NCBI GenBank assembly: GCA_019321725.1
Contig: CM033109.1
Location: forward strand, 20,739,993-20,803,992
Reading direction: 5' to 3'
DNA: 64,000 nt
Origin: Paulownia fortunei
Lineage: Eukaryota > Streptophyta > Magnoliopsida > Lamiales > Paulowniaceae
Shown here: one piece after another, positions 24,222 to 36,665 of the stretch
Layout of the letters: the number at the start of each line of letters is the position of its first letter
Numbering within the stretch: the stretch's first letter is position 1
Program-made: the position numbers and the translations under genes
The notes under the pieces: generated by a model
Database searches by the model: none
What the model saw: only the letters and a program-made list of their open reading frames with translations
Told to the model about the DNA's origin: nothing

Positions 24222-25248
24222 ATCGTTTGTGCTCAAAAGCAAGTTTGGTACAGTTGCTCTGTTATCCTGGTGGATATTCATACTTTGTACCCATGAATTG
24301 TTAGATTTGCAATTTATTTAAAATAGTTGCGATGTCTAGACTTGAACTTGAAGTACCATTATTCCTTTATATAACAATTCACATTTTCTCTCCTCTCATG
24401 CCAGAGTGTTCTTGCTTGACCACCTGACCTGTGGCTGATTTTGTTATTCTTCTGCATTTTGTTTGTTTTTAATTGTTGTGTGAAGCTTCTTCAAATTCCT
24501 TTATATGCCTGCACAGCCTGCATGTGTGGGCACTGAATGGGGGTTTGGGGGCAGAGAGCTATGATTAGTGAGAATGACTCGTATTTTCTGCACTGTACAT
24601 TTGATATCTGGTATGGCTGCCACCTCTGATGATTTCCTTGCACAAGCCAGTTTATGCACTGAATATCTTTCAGTTGCTACGATTGACCAAGGATGTGTGG
24701 TGTCTGGTGAAGTATTTTCATGGTGAAACTGATTACCCAGAAAAAGCTCTTGTGATCTTCCGTCAGGAGGATATGATTGCAGTGCATTGTTCTAATATTT
24801 TTCCCACCATTTTTTCACACCTTCACCATTTACAGGTTATCTGTGTTTTTCTGATCATATCTGATAGGTGTATTCTTGAAAATTTAAATGGTTTTGTTCG
24901 TTTACATTTCTAGAAAACATTTTCTGTTTTCAATCTCTTAAAAGATTTGAAGTCTTTGTTTTGTTCGTTTCCTAGTAAAAATTTTGAATGCATGCTTTGT
25001 TGTGAATAATATTCTATTCTTAGAAAATCCTTTTTACAGAGTTTGATAACAAGATCAAATATCAAATATGTTTTCTCAAAATCAAGTATCAAGTCAATTT
25101 ATCAATTTAAAAAGTCAAATTTTGCCACTCATTCAATTCATTTTCATTTTTTCACAAATACAAGGTACTTCTATTTTCATAATGTATTTAAAAAATGCAA
25201 AAAAAATGCAAAAAAAAAAAAAACAAGCCCTAAAAAATTTGACCGACT
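24222..25248. other. RPL35 3' flank and intergenic
   Basis: The first few hundred bases should contain the RPL35 3' UTR; I see no unambiguous poly(A) signal to fix its end. The rest has no recognisable gene. A run of A-rich sequence (25197-25224) precedes the start of duplication copy A. Confidence 0.5.
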
Positions 25249-26162
25249 ACTAATGAATCCTGGAATTTTGCAAGCCCAATTGGTCACAAGCGCGATTGTC
25301 GGTTAATGAAAAAGTTGAGAACATCTGTTTTGCCATTTGAACCCGAGAAAAGAGAGACATGATTCCATAAACACTGTTTTTAGTGCAACTGCACACTTAT
25401 TTTTAGCTGATCTCTGTTAATTTTGTATACATGGTTTAAAACAAGTGACAGATTTCAGTGATTTTGATCAAAACAAAACCAGTGACACCAAATTAGTACT
25501 TGAAATTATATTGTATAATCTGCGTTCAATTTCTGCTGCGTTCTATGGACACAAAGGTATACTACATGTTTGGATGTGCGAAAAGTGAATTCGTTCCTCC
25601 ATTTGAAGTTTTTCTCCTTAACATAATCCCTCAAAGTTAGAATCATCAGCATCCCCTCAACTTATTGCACCTCAAGAGGAGCCACTTGATACAATTCTAT
25701 GTACTTCATTGAAAAATTAAAAATTAAAAATAAAAAACTATTCAAGATGGGAAGCAATGCAAACCCAATAAATCAAGTGTGTTGTATTCGATCCAACATT
25801 GATCATTGAATTATAGAGAATGGTGTTTTTCACAATCCATCTTGCTTTGATCGATAGTGTTGGATTGAAATTGTTGCATTCAGTTCATCCAAAAGTTTCA
25901 CATTTCCCATTAGCCAAATTTTTTATTTCCACATCAACATCAATCGGATTTTAGCAGCCTGATTGTCAATATTCAAACTCGTTTTCGGTCTAAGTACAAT
26001 TTTATTTAGTTATCACTAAAAGGATTAGGGTAAACCCAATTAAATTGCAAATATATTTTTCTATATCTTGATGAAAAAATAGAGTTAGTTGTTTCAATAC
26101 TAATATGTCAATGGAGTCGATTATTCTAAGTAGTAAGGTAAACAGTCTTAATCAAACACCGT
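25249..26162. repeat. Segmental duplication copy A, part 1
   Basis: It matches 44782-45190 in order: 'gaatcctgga-ttttgcaagccca', 'aacactgtttttagtgcaac', 'ttaaattgcaaatatatttt', 'tatgtcaat-aagtcg' and 'gtaa-ataaacagtc'. Copy A has about 500 bp near 25430-25975 with no counterpart in copy B. It is cut at 26162 by the gypsy element and resumes at 36841. It is non-coding. Confidence 0.85.
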
Positions 26163-26639
26163 TGATGTTGCTGAACTTGAGACTACCTACCTATTCAAAT
26201 TGAATCGATGGATTGCATAACCAAGTATTTAGGTTGACCTGTACTCACAACATATGTTAGGTTTGTTGAGATGGCCCACCACTAAAACCCTCCGATACTT
26301 AAGTTAGGTGGAGTTTGGAAAAAGACAAGACCACAAATTCGAGCAAGTATACAAATAATATGAATAGTTCAGCTACCTCTCCCACTGTAGCATCTTGGAG
26401 TATTTATAGTATATGAAGCACGTGTAAAGCACATGCCCTTGGACAAATGTCACACTATATAGAGCTAAATTCTGTAAAGTTGATGTGACGAGATTAACAG
26501 CTGTTAAGATTGGACGAACTTGAATAGCACGAACGAAACGGGTCGAGACCCAAATAGAAAATACACGAATCCTTATCCTGTTACATAAATAAGGCAGTAT
26601 CTTAAGGGTGAAATAGACAAATTACATTTATATCCATCA
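26163..26639 (-). repeat. 3' LTR of the gypsy element
   Basis: On the plus strand it begins TGATGTTGCTGAACTTGAG and ends ATATCCATCA; the other LTR begins TGATGTTGTTGAACTCGAG and ends ATATACATCA. It is 477 bp and more complete than its partner. The two copies differ at many positions, so the insertion is old. Confidence 0.85.
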
Positions 26640-26980
26640 TTACTCCGCTAGTTGTTAAGAGTCATTTATAAGTCTTGTCAACTAAAGCGATTCAAGTCCC
26701 CTAATCTTTGTCATCCACGTGTCTTCTATAATTGACGACTCTCTTGTACCGTTAGATTGAATTTGTTCAATTTCTTCCTCATCTACAAATAGGCTTCTCA
26801 GTCAAACATTTTTATTTTATCTCTTCCAATTTTCTCAAAGGCTATAAATGAGCTTTAGGTGAACAGAATTGCAGACTCATTTGTTTAAGTATTAGACTTC
26901 CCTCAAGACATCACCATCTTATTATTCTTTAGGTCAGTCTTTCTTTCCTGTTATGTTTAGACTTGGTTAATTTAAATTCC

Positions 26981-29480
26981 ATGGCCTCTCAAGTATCTTA
27001 AGAGGATCCTCAGAACAAAACCTATATGTCTAGCGAACTCAAACTAGGAATGAGCTCTGGTTCTAATGCTAGTTCAGGTTTGAGATTAGATCCTCCCAAG
27101 AACAAACCTAAGAATCCCTCTAAAAAGATTCGAATGCACGAGGCCAACACTTCCCGAGCTAAAGGCAAGTATAAAATAGTGTTTGGTGCTGCGACCTCTT
27201 CCAATAAAGACTAAGATGGCCCAAGATTAATAGAACCCAATCCTTCTGAACTCTGGTCAATAATCCCTTCATCATTTAAAGAAAGCGATATTTCAACTAT
27301 TAGAGGTCACTTTTTCATCCCCTCATGTTATTCCATCATTATTCCCGACAAGAAAGATAAGATGGATAATCCTCCTAAAGACTGTCGTGTTTTTCATCTT
27401 GCAATCTTAACAACAGATCTCAGGTTCCCTACAGCTCGCGAGGTTGTTAATATAGTGAAATATTTAGGCATTTGCATAACTTAGTTAGTCCCAAATTCTT
27501 TTCATCAAATTTTAGGGTTTGTCATAATAATGAAGTATTTTAATATCGCTCTCTCTTTCAAACATTTTTGGTCTCTGTTCACTATCAAGACCTCAAAGTT
27601 AACATTACGAAATTTATTAAATAACTCCTCTCCTCTCTTGGTCCTTGGAAAAGTAAGTTTGTTTTCATCAAAACTAGGGGTGTGCATTTGGTAATACCAT
27701 ACCAAAAATTTGGTATGACAATTTACCAAATTGAAAATCGAATCGAAATAAATTTATTCGATTTGATAATTAACGAATTTTTTTTAGTAATTTAGGTCGA
27801 TTTCGGTAAAAAATTATAAAAAAAAATTGCTCCCTCTTTTTCCAAGAATTTATACATAATAATTATTAAATCAAGGAGTTGTGGCCTTCCACAGTATAAT
27901 CATTTCTATCATTTTTCGGAGTCTATCTTCAATCATAAATGGCTATTGTTTGGGCCAAAGTAAAGAATTGAATTATTGAAAATAAAAAAATACTTATATG
28001 TTTGTTTCTTGTGTGACTAGCAAGAAAAACTAAGGAATCTAATTTCACTTAGTTCAACACGTGAGTGTTCGATCGGTATTTTGGTAAAGCATTTCATCAA
28101 ATAAGAGAAATGTACTCTTTTAGTTATTAAAAATTTAAAGAATTATATTATCTTTATCGTGTTAAATTTTAGTCATCTCCAAAAGTACCAACCAAATAAT
28201 TATTAATTAATTGTTAATAATTGAACATAAGAAGAATACATTAAAAAAAAACTTGATTGTCAAAGTTAGTCAACAAATTTTTTAAATAAATTAAATTAAA
28301 AAAAGTAAATTCGTTATTTGGTTCAGTAAGATATACCGAACTCAAATACTGATATCGAATTGAATACTAAAATTTAAAAAAAAAAATACATACTAAATAT
28401 CGAACTGAAAATTTCAATTCGAATTTGGTTTGTACCAAAATTTCTATGTCGACATGGTACGGTCGGTATACCAAACCATGCACACACCTAATCAAAGCCC
28501 CAGCTAACCAACCTTGGGAAATCAATAGAAATTAGCAACTGAAAAGACCTAATCCTCCAAACCTATGAAATCCCGATTGGGATGGAGTTTGTACTTGAAA
28601 TGTTAACCATTAATTGACATACATCAAAGCTTTTACTTATCGAAAATACCCTAAAATTGGCTGGGCTGTCTCGAGCATCCATTCCCTTATACAGAAGTTA
28701 AGGTAATTTTATTGATCTTCGAAACTACTTTATTTCCACAAACTCATTTTTGACTTGGACTTCTTTTTTTACAGAAATAACAGCTCGCTTAACCTTAGTC
28801 TTGAAGAAAATGCCCGAGCAGAAAGACAAACTGCTTGCAATGCTGCCACTAGTGATTGGCATTACTTCAGATCCTTTAGCTCCTTGTGAACCAATGTGTT
28901 CCAGAACTTTGTCCTTTCACCCTACAACCCATCGAAAGTGCCACACCCATCGAGTTTGAGGACAACTTGACTAACCATGTCGAGCCTCAACCATCATTGT
29001 CGACCAGGTAGAGGTCAATGAGGAAAATATTGGAGCACTTCGACCAAGAGCTACTCGATCCTAAAGCAAATGGCAAGATAAAAACAAAAATAAAGAAAAA
29101 TTTAGATCCCACCATATTAAGGAGCATCAACATCTTAATCAATCACTTATCTCTAAAAAAAGATAAAGGAAATAGTTCTAAATGAACTTTAGAGGATAGT
29201 CCAGCTGACAAACGACCCCAAAGAGAAAATTTAGAGGGTGAAGAACTGATAAGTGGAGATTAGCCTCCAATTTGCATGACTTTCACTCCATCAGAAGTGT
29301 ATTTTTCTCCTCAAAAGATGACTATAGCCGAGCTGAAGATGAGGGGCAAATTTGGAAAATTTTTGATTTGACTAAAGTTGACCTATTCAAAGATGCCAAC
29401 TTTAAGGCTCCACTTGCTGAAGTAGAAATTAATAATGCTCTGAAATATGAATTTGCACATTTGCTCGAAAAGGAGAAATG
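26981..29480 (+). pseudogene. Antisense accessory ORF of Tat-type gypsy element (plant transposon protein domain)
   Basis: This ORF runs opposite to the gypsy gag-pol, between pol and the 3' LTR. From the ATG at 26981 one frame stays recognisable to about 27640 despite stops at 26999, 27212 and near 27481. It includes 'SELWSIIPSSFKESDI', 'CRVFHLAILTTDLRFP' and 'PNSFHQILGFVIIMKYFNIA', which look like the 'putative plant transposon protein' domain of these accessory ORFs. A hAT element interrupts it at 27675. Downstream pieces, including 28790-28960 and 29272-29481, carry charged helical sequence in broken frames. In maize Grande a comparable antisense gene encodes a nuclear protein; the function here is unknown and this copy is dead. 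Confidence 0.72.
27675..28490. mobile_element. Non-autonomous hAT-type DNA transposon (816 bp)
   Basis: The left end TAGGGGTGTGCAT and right end ATGCACACACCTA are imperfect terminal inverted repeats, extended inward by GGTAATACC and GGTATACC. The flanks ATCAAAAC (27667-27674) and ATCAAAGC (28491-28498) are an 8-bp target duplication with one mismatch, as expected for hAT. The interior is AT-rich with CGAATCGAA and CGAACTC motifs and no transposase. It sits inside the antisense ORF, so it arrived after the gypsy element. Confidence 0.85.
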
Positions 29481-29484
29481 ATAG

Positions 29485-29889
29485 GATCCTATTGCCAAGA
29501 CTTCAAATGCTGGTCCGAGCTTAATCCCAGGGACTGAATAAGTTGATAGAATGTATTTGGGAAAATGAGGATGTCCTTTCGATCATTGCAAACAAATATT
29601 TTCTTAAATATTTTTATCATTGTCCTTCATGTCTTATTAAACCTGAGTATGATATTCTTACAAAAACAACATATGAAATCTAGGTTCATTAGGAACTGAT
29701 CTCTAGACTTAGAAAAAATTTCTTATTTGGCTTGAACCCTTTTGAAATCGACTTGAATAGATCTTTTTTAGATTTGTTGAATAATTTTTTTTAGATCACT
29801 TAAATTAATATTTTTAAGTTCAGAACTTCTATTGAACTTCAACTATATACATTACTTCAAAAGAGAAATATTGATAGATAGACGAAAAA
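29485..29889. other. Gypsy internal sequence between integrase and the antisense ORF
   Basis: About 400 bp of the gypsy internal region with no coding similarity that I can support on either strand. It separates the convergent ends of pol (minus) and the accessory ORF (plus). Confidence 0.4.
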
Positions 29890-31530
29890 AGCAATTAAAG
29901 TGTAAGCATAAAACTTCCTCAAATGGTGGATATTCCAAGGTCATGGTAAGTCCTTCCCATACAAATCCCGGTAGTCGATAAATGCCCTACTTCAAAATCT
30001 TTGCCACCTTGAATGGACCTTCCCATTTTGGATCGAGTTCACCTATATGCTTAGATACTTCCTAGATTTTTTAGAACTAAATATTTGACCTGAAAACCTC
30101 TGATCTTTACTTTTATGTCGTACTTTTTGATTATCCTATTCTTTGCTGCCAAGATCTACATTCGAGCTCTTACTCTCTCTTTTTTTTTTCTACAGTAACA
30201 TGATCAAACTTTCTCTTGATTCCAGACCGAGTCATACTGAGCCACTCTATAACTAACCTCCCCAATTTACATTAGTATGATAGCTTCCGAACCATAGACT
30301 AAGTAAAAGGGAGTTTCACCTATTGAAGTTTTAAGAGTTGTTCTATTTACCCATAACACTCTCGGCAACTCATCAACCTAGTAAAGCTTGCACTAATCCA
30401 ATCTTGTTTTCAAATGTTGAAGCAGAGTCCCGTTTGACCATTTTCTTAGGGGTGCTATTTCGTAATTAAGTTCCGTTGAACTTTCATCTCTTTACACCAT
30501 TCCATAATCTTTTGTCCTTAGAATTGAGTTCCATCATAAGAAATTAGTATTCTTGGTACCCCAAATCGGCAAATAATATTCTTACTAAAGAAAATTCATC
30601 ACTTCATTTTCAATGATCTTAGCCACTGCTTCAGCCTATATCTACTTTGTAAAGTACTCATAGCTACTATAATATATTTTTTTAACCTCGAACTGGTGGA
30701 AAGGGTCCTAAGATATTGATCCTCCATTGGTTAAAAGGGCATGTGATATTAGTTGGTTCTAATGGGACTGCATTCTGGTATTGCAAGTTCACATGAATGT
30801 GATATTTCTCACATCTTTTTGCAAATTTTGTTGTATCTTTCACCAAAGTTGGCCAAAAATATCATTGCGAGATGATCTTCTGGGCTAAAGCTCTTTCTTC
30901 TAAATTATTGCCACAACTACCTTCATGAATCTCTTATATTGCATAGAAAGCAATATCCGATGTTAGGCACTTTAGTAATGAACCTCCTACTGACCTTTTG
31001 AAGAGTTTGCCATCGACCATTCAAAATCGTGATGCTCTCTTGACAATCTTTCTTGGCCTGACATGTGTCTTCTGGCAGTATTCTTTCTAGCTATAAATCT
31101 TGAATTTCTTTTTTCCAATCAATTATAGTGCTTATTTGCCCCACCAAGCCCTCAATTCGAATGATGGGATCCTCGATTCTTTTCCATACTCAATCTCCCT
31201 ATGATTCGATACCAAAACCACAAAAGGTTGCTATTTATCTCTGACACTGAGCTTGCAAACTGAGCTAATGCATCCTCTCATTAGTTCTCAGCTCGAGGGA
31301 TTTAGCATAGTTGAAAACTCTCGAATTGGCTTATAAGTTGATTTTTCCCTTTGTTTAGCCTCATAAAAACCCTCTATTTATGTTGTGACCAAATGCGAGT
31401 CTGTGTAAGCCATCAATCTCTTTACTTTCACCTTAAGAGCTAATTTTAATTTAACTATTAATGTCTCATATTTTGCTTTGTTGTTCGTAATTTTGAACTC
31501 CAACTTTAACGCCATCTCTATTTCTATCCC
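29890..31530 (-). pseudogene. gypsy RNase H C-terminal part and integrase, degenerate
   Basis: On the minus strand, RNase H sequence comes first (31530-31378: 'LEFKITNNKAKYETLIVKL' and a 'YTDSHLV' block where the conserved Asp sits). A linker and integrase follow. The integrase HHCC region is partly legible as 'YFWPTLVKDTTKFAKRCEKY' near 30860-30820. The core start reads 'QWRINILGPFP', with Asn where the first catalytic Asp of the usual 'MDILGP' belongs. 'GETPFYLVYGSEA' near 30330-30285 marks the end of the core. A C-terminal 'YRLPGFVWEGL' segment lies near 29960. Many stops and frameshifts are present, so it is inactive. Confidence 0.85.
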
Positions 31531-31535
31531 ATTTG

Positions 31536-33781
31536 TGTTAGAGTAGGATGTCCAACGCCCCAATTAGATTGGGTGTATTATACTCTTTTGCTTTTGTAAA
31601 GACAATCTTATTGGGAATCAAATTAATAAAAAGACATTTTCTTTATCTTATGTCTTGCATTTGTTATTTCTACACATTAGATAAAGTCCTTAAAGCAAAT
31701 TTAGCTACGGGATATGGTCGCGCATATGATGGCGATCATGGAACATGCCTCTAAGACTTTGGTCTTAAATAAGTTTCGAGTCAAAAACTTTTTGAGATGG
31801 GATATCAAATAGCTTAGTAAGACTCGTACATATAATGTATGCTCGTGAGACGATGATATCACATTCCATTGGCATTAGCGTAGAGACGTAAGTGCATGTA
31901 TGTGGGTGCTTGTTAGGGAACAAGTACACCGAATATGGCCCGCAAGAAATTCTTAATTGGAGGCTTTGCCCGTCAAAATAAGAATTTATGTGTTGCGATA
32001 GTACACAACTAGTACTCAGACTTGAGGCATAATGGTAGCCTTGTGTGCATCCTACAACACTTTGATATATCTTCTGATTGCTTGACAATCACAAAGGGGG
32101 TATGTTGGGTGTTGCACTGGTGTGCATGGAGGTTTTTCAGTAGCCAACATAGAATTTGACACTTGTTTTTTTAAACAAGAGAATCTCCTGTATTTTCATA
32201 GTTCGTGATTCAAAGACCTTGGGCAAGGCAATATGAATTGTGATTCATCAAAAATCATTGGAACTTGAAATGGGATCACAGTTATTGAATCATTTAGGAT
32301 TTCGACTTATAATCCATGCCTTAAATTCAATAAAGAGATTAGCTGTCGAAAGGACTGTACGTGTATGGTACTCACAACTGAAATAGGTTTACTCGCTATT
32401 TCACCTAAAACTAGTTTACCATGATTACTTGGTAGGTGTTTTCATGGATAGTGAGGTTCTTGGAATTAAGGAGTTGATTCCAAGCGGATTAATTAATTGA
32501 ATTAATTAATTAGAATAATTATTATTCATAAGTTGCAAATATTGTAAACCCACTACTAGCTTAGTAGTGAACCTAAAAGGGTCGCACATCTTTATGAAAA
32601 TAACATTTTTAATTTTAGATTTTATCCAATGGTTGAAAATTAATTAATTAATACTGATCAATTAATTAATTAAGGGTTCTATTTAATTTAATGGTTAAAT
32701 TAAATTATTCAATTAAGTAATTGAATTATTTTTTGGACCTAATTTGATTAGAAAGTCCAATTGGAGTAAATTAAATTAATCAATTGGATTGATTAAATTG
32801 GGATTGAATCAATTGAATTGATTAAATTTGGATTGAATCAATTGAATTAATTTGGGAATTTTTGAGTCCAAACTCAAAATAAATGTAGATCAGCCCACTA
32901 AAGTATGAAGAGAATAAATTAAATAAATATAATTTATTTAATTAACACATTTATAGATAAATAAATATAGTGACCAATTTTATGGGATAAAATAGGCCAC
33001 TAAGATTTAATTTATGTATAAATATAATTATAGTATATATATATATATATGATATATATCTATCTTGATATTATTTGAAGAGTTCAAATTAATATCAACA
33101 ATGTATGTAGACAATTTTGATGATTAATGTAGTCTTAAATTAGTCCACATACAATAGGAGAGAGAAAAGAGAAGAGTTCGTATAAGATTTGAAATCATTC
33201 CAAAATAAGGTTTTCAAAATTGAAAAACTTTCCAAAAATTGAAAAATTATTAAAATTTTCAGCCCTATATATATATGAGGGATGAAAATTACATAATAAA
33301 TTCAAAAATTTGAGCAAAAAATATTTTGTTTAAAGTTTTCTATTTTTACTCTCCAAGAAAAGAAAAGAAAGAAAAAGAAAATCAGTTTCTTATTATTATC
33401 TTCATATTATTGTTTCAAGAACTTAAAGAATCAATCTTTATTATTCTTGAAAATATACTCCACTTCTAGATTAGTAAACAATTAAAAGGATACTAGCGAA
33501 TCCTTTTGATTGGTATTACTCTTCCGTATTGTGGAACTGATAGAGGGGAGACACTTGGATCCCTGCGAGTTCTAATAGTCCAGAATAAACAATTGATTGC
33601 TTCATTTCCTATAACAACCGGAGTGCACGAAAGATATAATCTGATTTTATATTTATTTATATATTCACTTAAATAAGTGCGGTCATTAAAATTCCTTTCG
33701 AATCAAAGGAGTTAAATTTATGTTTGATAAAAATTTTAATTTTCCGCTATGTATACCCATGCAATTATAATGAATCCAACA
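31536..33781 (+). mobile_element. Solo LTR of copia family 1 nested in gypsy RNase H
   Basis: A single 2246-bp LTR starts TGTTAGAGTAGGATG and ends GAATCCAACA, flanked by exact 5-bp duplications ATTTG (31531-31535 and 33782-33786). It is colinear with the LTR at 3334-5662. No internal sequence or second LTR is present, as expected after unequal recombination between the LTRs of a full element. Gypsy RNase H sequence continues on both sides. It contains an (AT)n tract near 33037-33050. Confidence 0.93.
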
Positions 33782-33786
33782 ATTTG

Positions 33787-34750
33787 GACCTCGAAGTAAC
33801 ACTCCCATCCCCTTGTTGTGCATTTGATAAACCATCGACATGGAGCATCCATGTCTCACTACTACTGGGTTCATGTGTCAAAGTGCTAATCTCAACCAAG
33901 AAACTGTCAAGATCTGGGCATTTATAGATGTTTGACTTTTGTACTCAATGTGGAACTTTCCTAACTCAAACGACTACTTAACTAAACCATTAGATAGTTC
34001 CAATTTCATCAAGACTTGTCTCAAAGATTGATTAGTGAGCACCATGATCTCTTGTGATTGAAAGTAAGGTCGTAATTTCTGAGCTGGCACTACTAAGGCT
34101 AGTGCTAATTTTTCGATCAGTATCTCAATTCTATTCCTTGTAGCATTTTGCTTACATAATATACAGTTTTATGCAAAGTTCCATCTTCTTTAACAAGAAT
34201 CGAACTAATTATATTTTGAGATCAACTTCTTCCTTGAATGGTTTGGTCAACAATCGTGCTCAGGTGAGATAAGCTTTAAGTTCTGTAATGGCCTTCTCAT
34301 ATTCATTCTTTTATGAAAATGCCTTAACATTCATTAGCATTGCAAAAAAAGGTAAGATTTTATTTGTTGACCTGGATACAAACATATTGAGGGATGCTAC
34401 CCGTCTTGTCAATTAGGGATATATCCCTAGGACCACTTTGATTTTTTACAGGTTCTCTTTGATGTCTCACTCATTGAACATGAGCCCAAGAAATTTTCCT
34501 CAACTCCAAATTTGCACTTCATTGGAGTTGTTCTTTTCCATATTCTCTTATGATGTTGAAGCTTGTTTTAAATGGTGAATGTGATTTTCTTCTTTCACAC
34601 TTTTGACTAGCATATCATCCACACAGACCTCATTTGACTTCCCAATAATATCTTTGAACATCCGATTGACTAGCCTTTGGTAGGTTAGCGGTGCATTCTT
34701 TAATCCAAATGGCATAATGGTACAACAATAGATGCATATTTCTATTACAA
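33787..34750 (-). pseudogene. gypsy reverse transcriptase (C-terminal half) and RNase H start
   Basis: Minus-strand translation from about 34715 gives 'MPFGLKNAPLTYQRLVNRMF' and then the catalytic VDDMLVKS box (near 34637-34604), a Ty3/gypsy reverse transcriptase of Tat type. Connection-domain remnants follow. RNase H begins as 'WMLHVDGLSNAQQG' near 33850, retaining the first Asp of the active site. The frame is then cut by the solo LTR. The N-terminal RT motifs are missing: protease sequence joins RT sequence at about 34745, so there is an internal deletion. Stops and shifts are frequent. Confidence 0.87.
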
Positions 34751-36430
34751 ATGATGTCTTATCAAAATTTGATGGACCACGAAATTAGCTATATCCATTA
34801 TGATCACCATGTGATCGTTCTGTTGAATTTCAACTCTCATGAGATCTCAATCATCAAACACAATAGCTAGCTATTGTGACTTATGTTAAGTATGCGATGC
34901 TCCCTATTATTTTTAGGTATTCAAAGTATTATGGAGTATCTCTTCTCTGTACTATTGGAGTCTCCAACATTGGGTCCTCTAGTAATTGTTTGTATGACCC
35001 CCATTCTAGGAAGGTTATCTCCCAACTGATCGTCTTGTTGGGGTTGTGGTCCTTCTCTTCTCCTACCTTTTTTTTCTCCTAATGGTTATGACCTCTCGTT
35101 CTACTACAATATCTGAGTTTGATCAGAGATGAACTCTACTTCTAGTTCAAGATCGATAATCTCTCTTCGTATAGCCTTTCGATCTAACCATGCTACAAAT
35201 TCATCTAAATACCTTTCAATTGCACATTAATAGTCTCGTGCCCCTTGTCCTTAGGGAATTGACAATACTTTCCAGAACCTTTCTTACTTGGTGTCGGTCT
35301 CATCATCTTAGGCCATTGAAACATGTTAGAATTCTCAATAGCCATTGAGCATGTTAGAATTTTCAATGGCCATTAATGCATGAACCTTTGGAGTAGTTCG
35401 TAGGGCATAGTGATTGAATCTAGGTATGGGTTTCTTCAGGGGATCACAATCCTAGTCTTTTTCAAACTACAAATGGTTCCCTATTCTATGATCTCTCTTA
35501 TTTCCTGGAGACTTCACATTCATTGTTTATTCTTCATCTTTCATAATGTTCACCTCCTTCTCATGTATATTATCTCTATGCGATATCCATCAATTACTCT
35601 GTATCTACAGGTAGGTCCTTCGCAAGAGGTAAAACGAGTAGATCATTCTTCAAATCGTGTATCAATATAATAATCATCATGTTAATCTTTAAGTCTGAAA
35701 CCTCCAGAACTTCATTATTAAATCTATTGATAAAGTTCTTTAAAGTCTCGTCCTCTTCTTGTCGGATCATGAATAAGTAAGTAATAGATCATTTTGCCTT
35801 CTCCTTGCTAGCAAAATGATGAAAAAATTACCTAACGAGCTGGTCATATGAGACCACCATTCCTATAGGCAAACTGGTAAACCATTCTTATGCTTCACCT
35901 ATCAAGGTTGTGATAAAAATGCTAGCATTTTTAGCATCAGTTTAACCATAAAGTTGAATGACATGTTCGTATGCTGTCACATATTCCTGTGGATCCTTAT
36001 TTCCATCGTACCTTGGCAACTCAGGTAACTATAAAATTAGTTGTGACCATTTTAGACAAAATCTCTAGGCTAAAAGGTAAGCCCCTTCTTTGGAAGGCTG
36101 AAGCTATAGCTCCTCTCCGCTTCCAATCTTTAACTTTTTGGTCAAATGCTCAATCTTATCCATTATTTTATAGACTTCATTACGCACATGAGGTGGGTGT
36201 GCAACTGCCTCTTAAGTTTTATCCTGACGATTTGGGCAACTATTCTTAGGCATGGTGGCTCTACTAGCCACTTCCTCAAACTCTTCTTCAAGCCTAACCC
36301 TCCTAATATCGGCATCTCCCACTTCTACCTTCTTCCTTTTCATGACCTCGGAATGTTTTCTAGGTGCTGGAGGTACGTCTGGCGAATTAGAGCGTTTGTG
36401 ATGCTCCTGTTCAACCTTTATGCTCACTCA
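34751..36430 (-). pseudogene. gypsy gag and protease remnant
   Basis: Minus-strand gag starts near 36427 with a charged N-terminus (MSIKVEQEHHKRSNSPDVPP). A capsid-like segment near 36010-35800 reads 'DPQEYVTAYEHVIQLYG', then 'FTSLPIGMVVSYDQL' and 'IRQEEDETLKNFINRFN', typical of the retrotransposon gag family. A zinc-knuckle area near 35270-35200 ('YCQFPKDKGHET') has lost at least one ligand. 'GVIQTITRGPN' near 35010 and 'MDIANFVVHQILI' near 34790 mark the stretch leading to the aspartic protease, whose active site is lost in the deletion. No full frame survives. Confidence 0.82.
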
Positions 36431-36645
36431 ATACATTTGTATTTGCTTATTCCATCAACTGTTCCAAGTGGCGTTTTGACACTTGTATCATCTAGTCTCC
36501 ACCCTCTAACAGATTAGTGGGTCCAGTCCTAAGAGAATGAGAGTGATATTACCCGCTGAGGTGTTTCTTTATCTTTCTAAGTTGTTTCTTTCTTTATCTT
36601 TCTAAGGCGTTTCTTCCATCCCTTACTCAGTAATGGTACTATCAT

Positions 36646-36664
36646 TTCCCATAGATGGCGCCAA
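36646..36664 (-). other. Gypsy primer-binding site
   Basis: On the minus strand, TGGCGCCATCTATGGGAAA starts two bases inside the 5' LTR end. It resembles the TGGCGCC-type primer-binding sites of plant gypsy elements and fixes the minus orientation of the element. Confidence 0.75.
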
Positions 36665-36665
36665 A

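Noticed and set aside
24629..24913. 94-codon frame downstream of RPL35
   Set aside because: No recognisable domain or conservation signal, and no supporting promoter or splice context; it is probably chance in the 3' flank.
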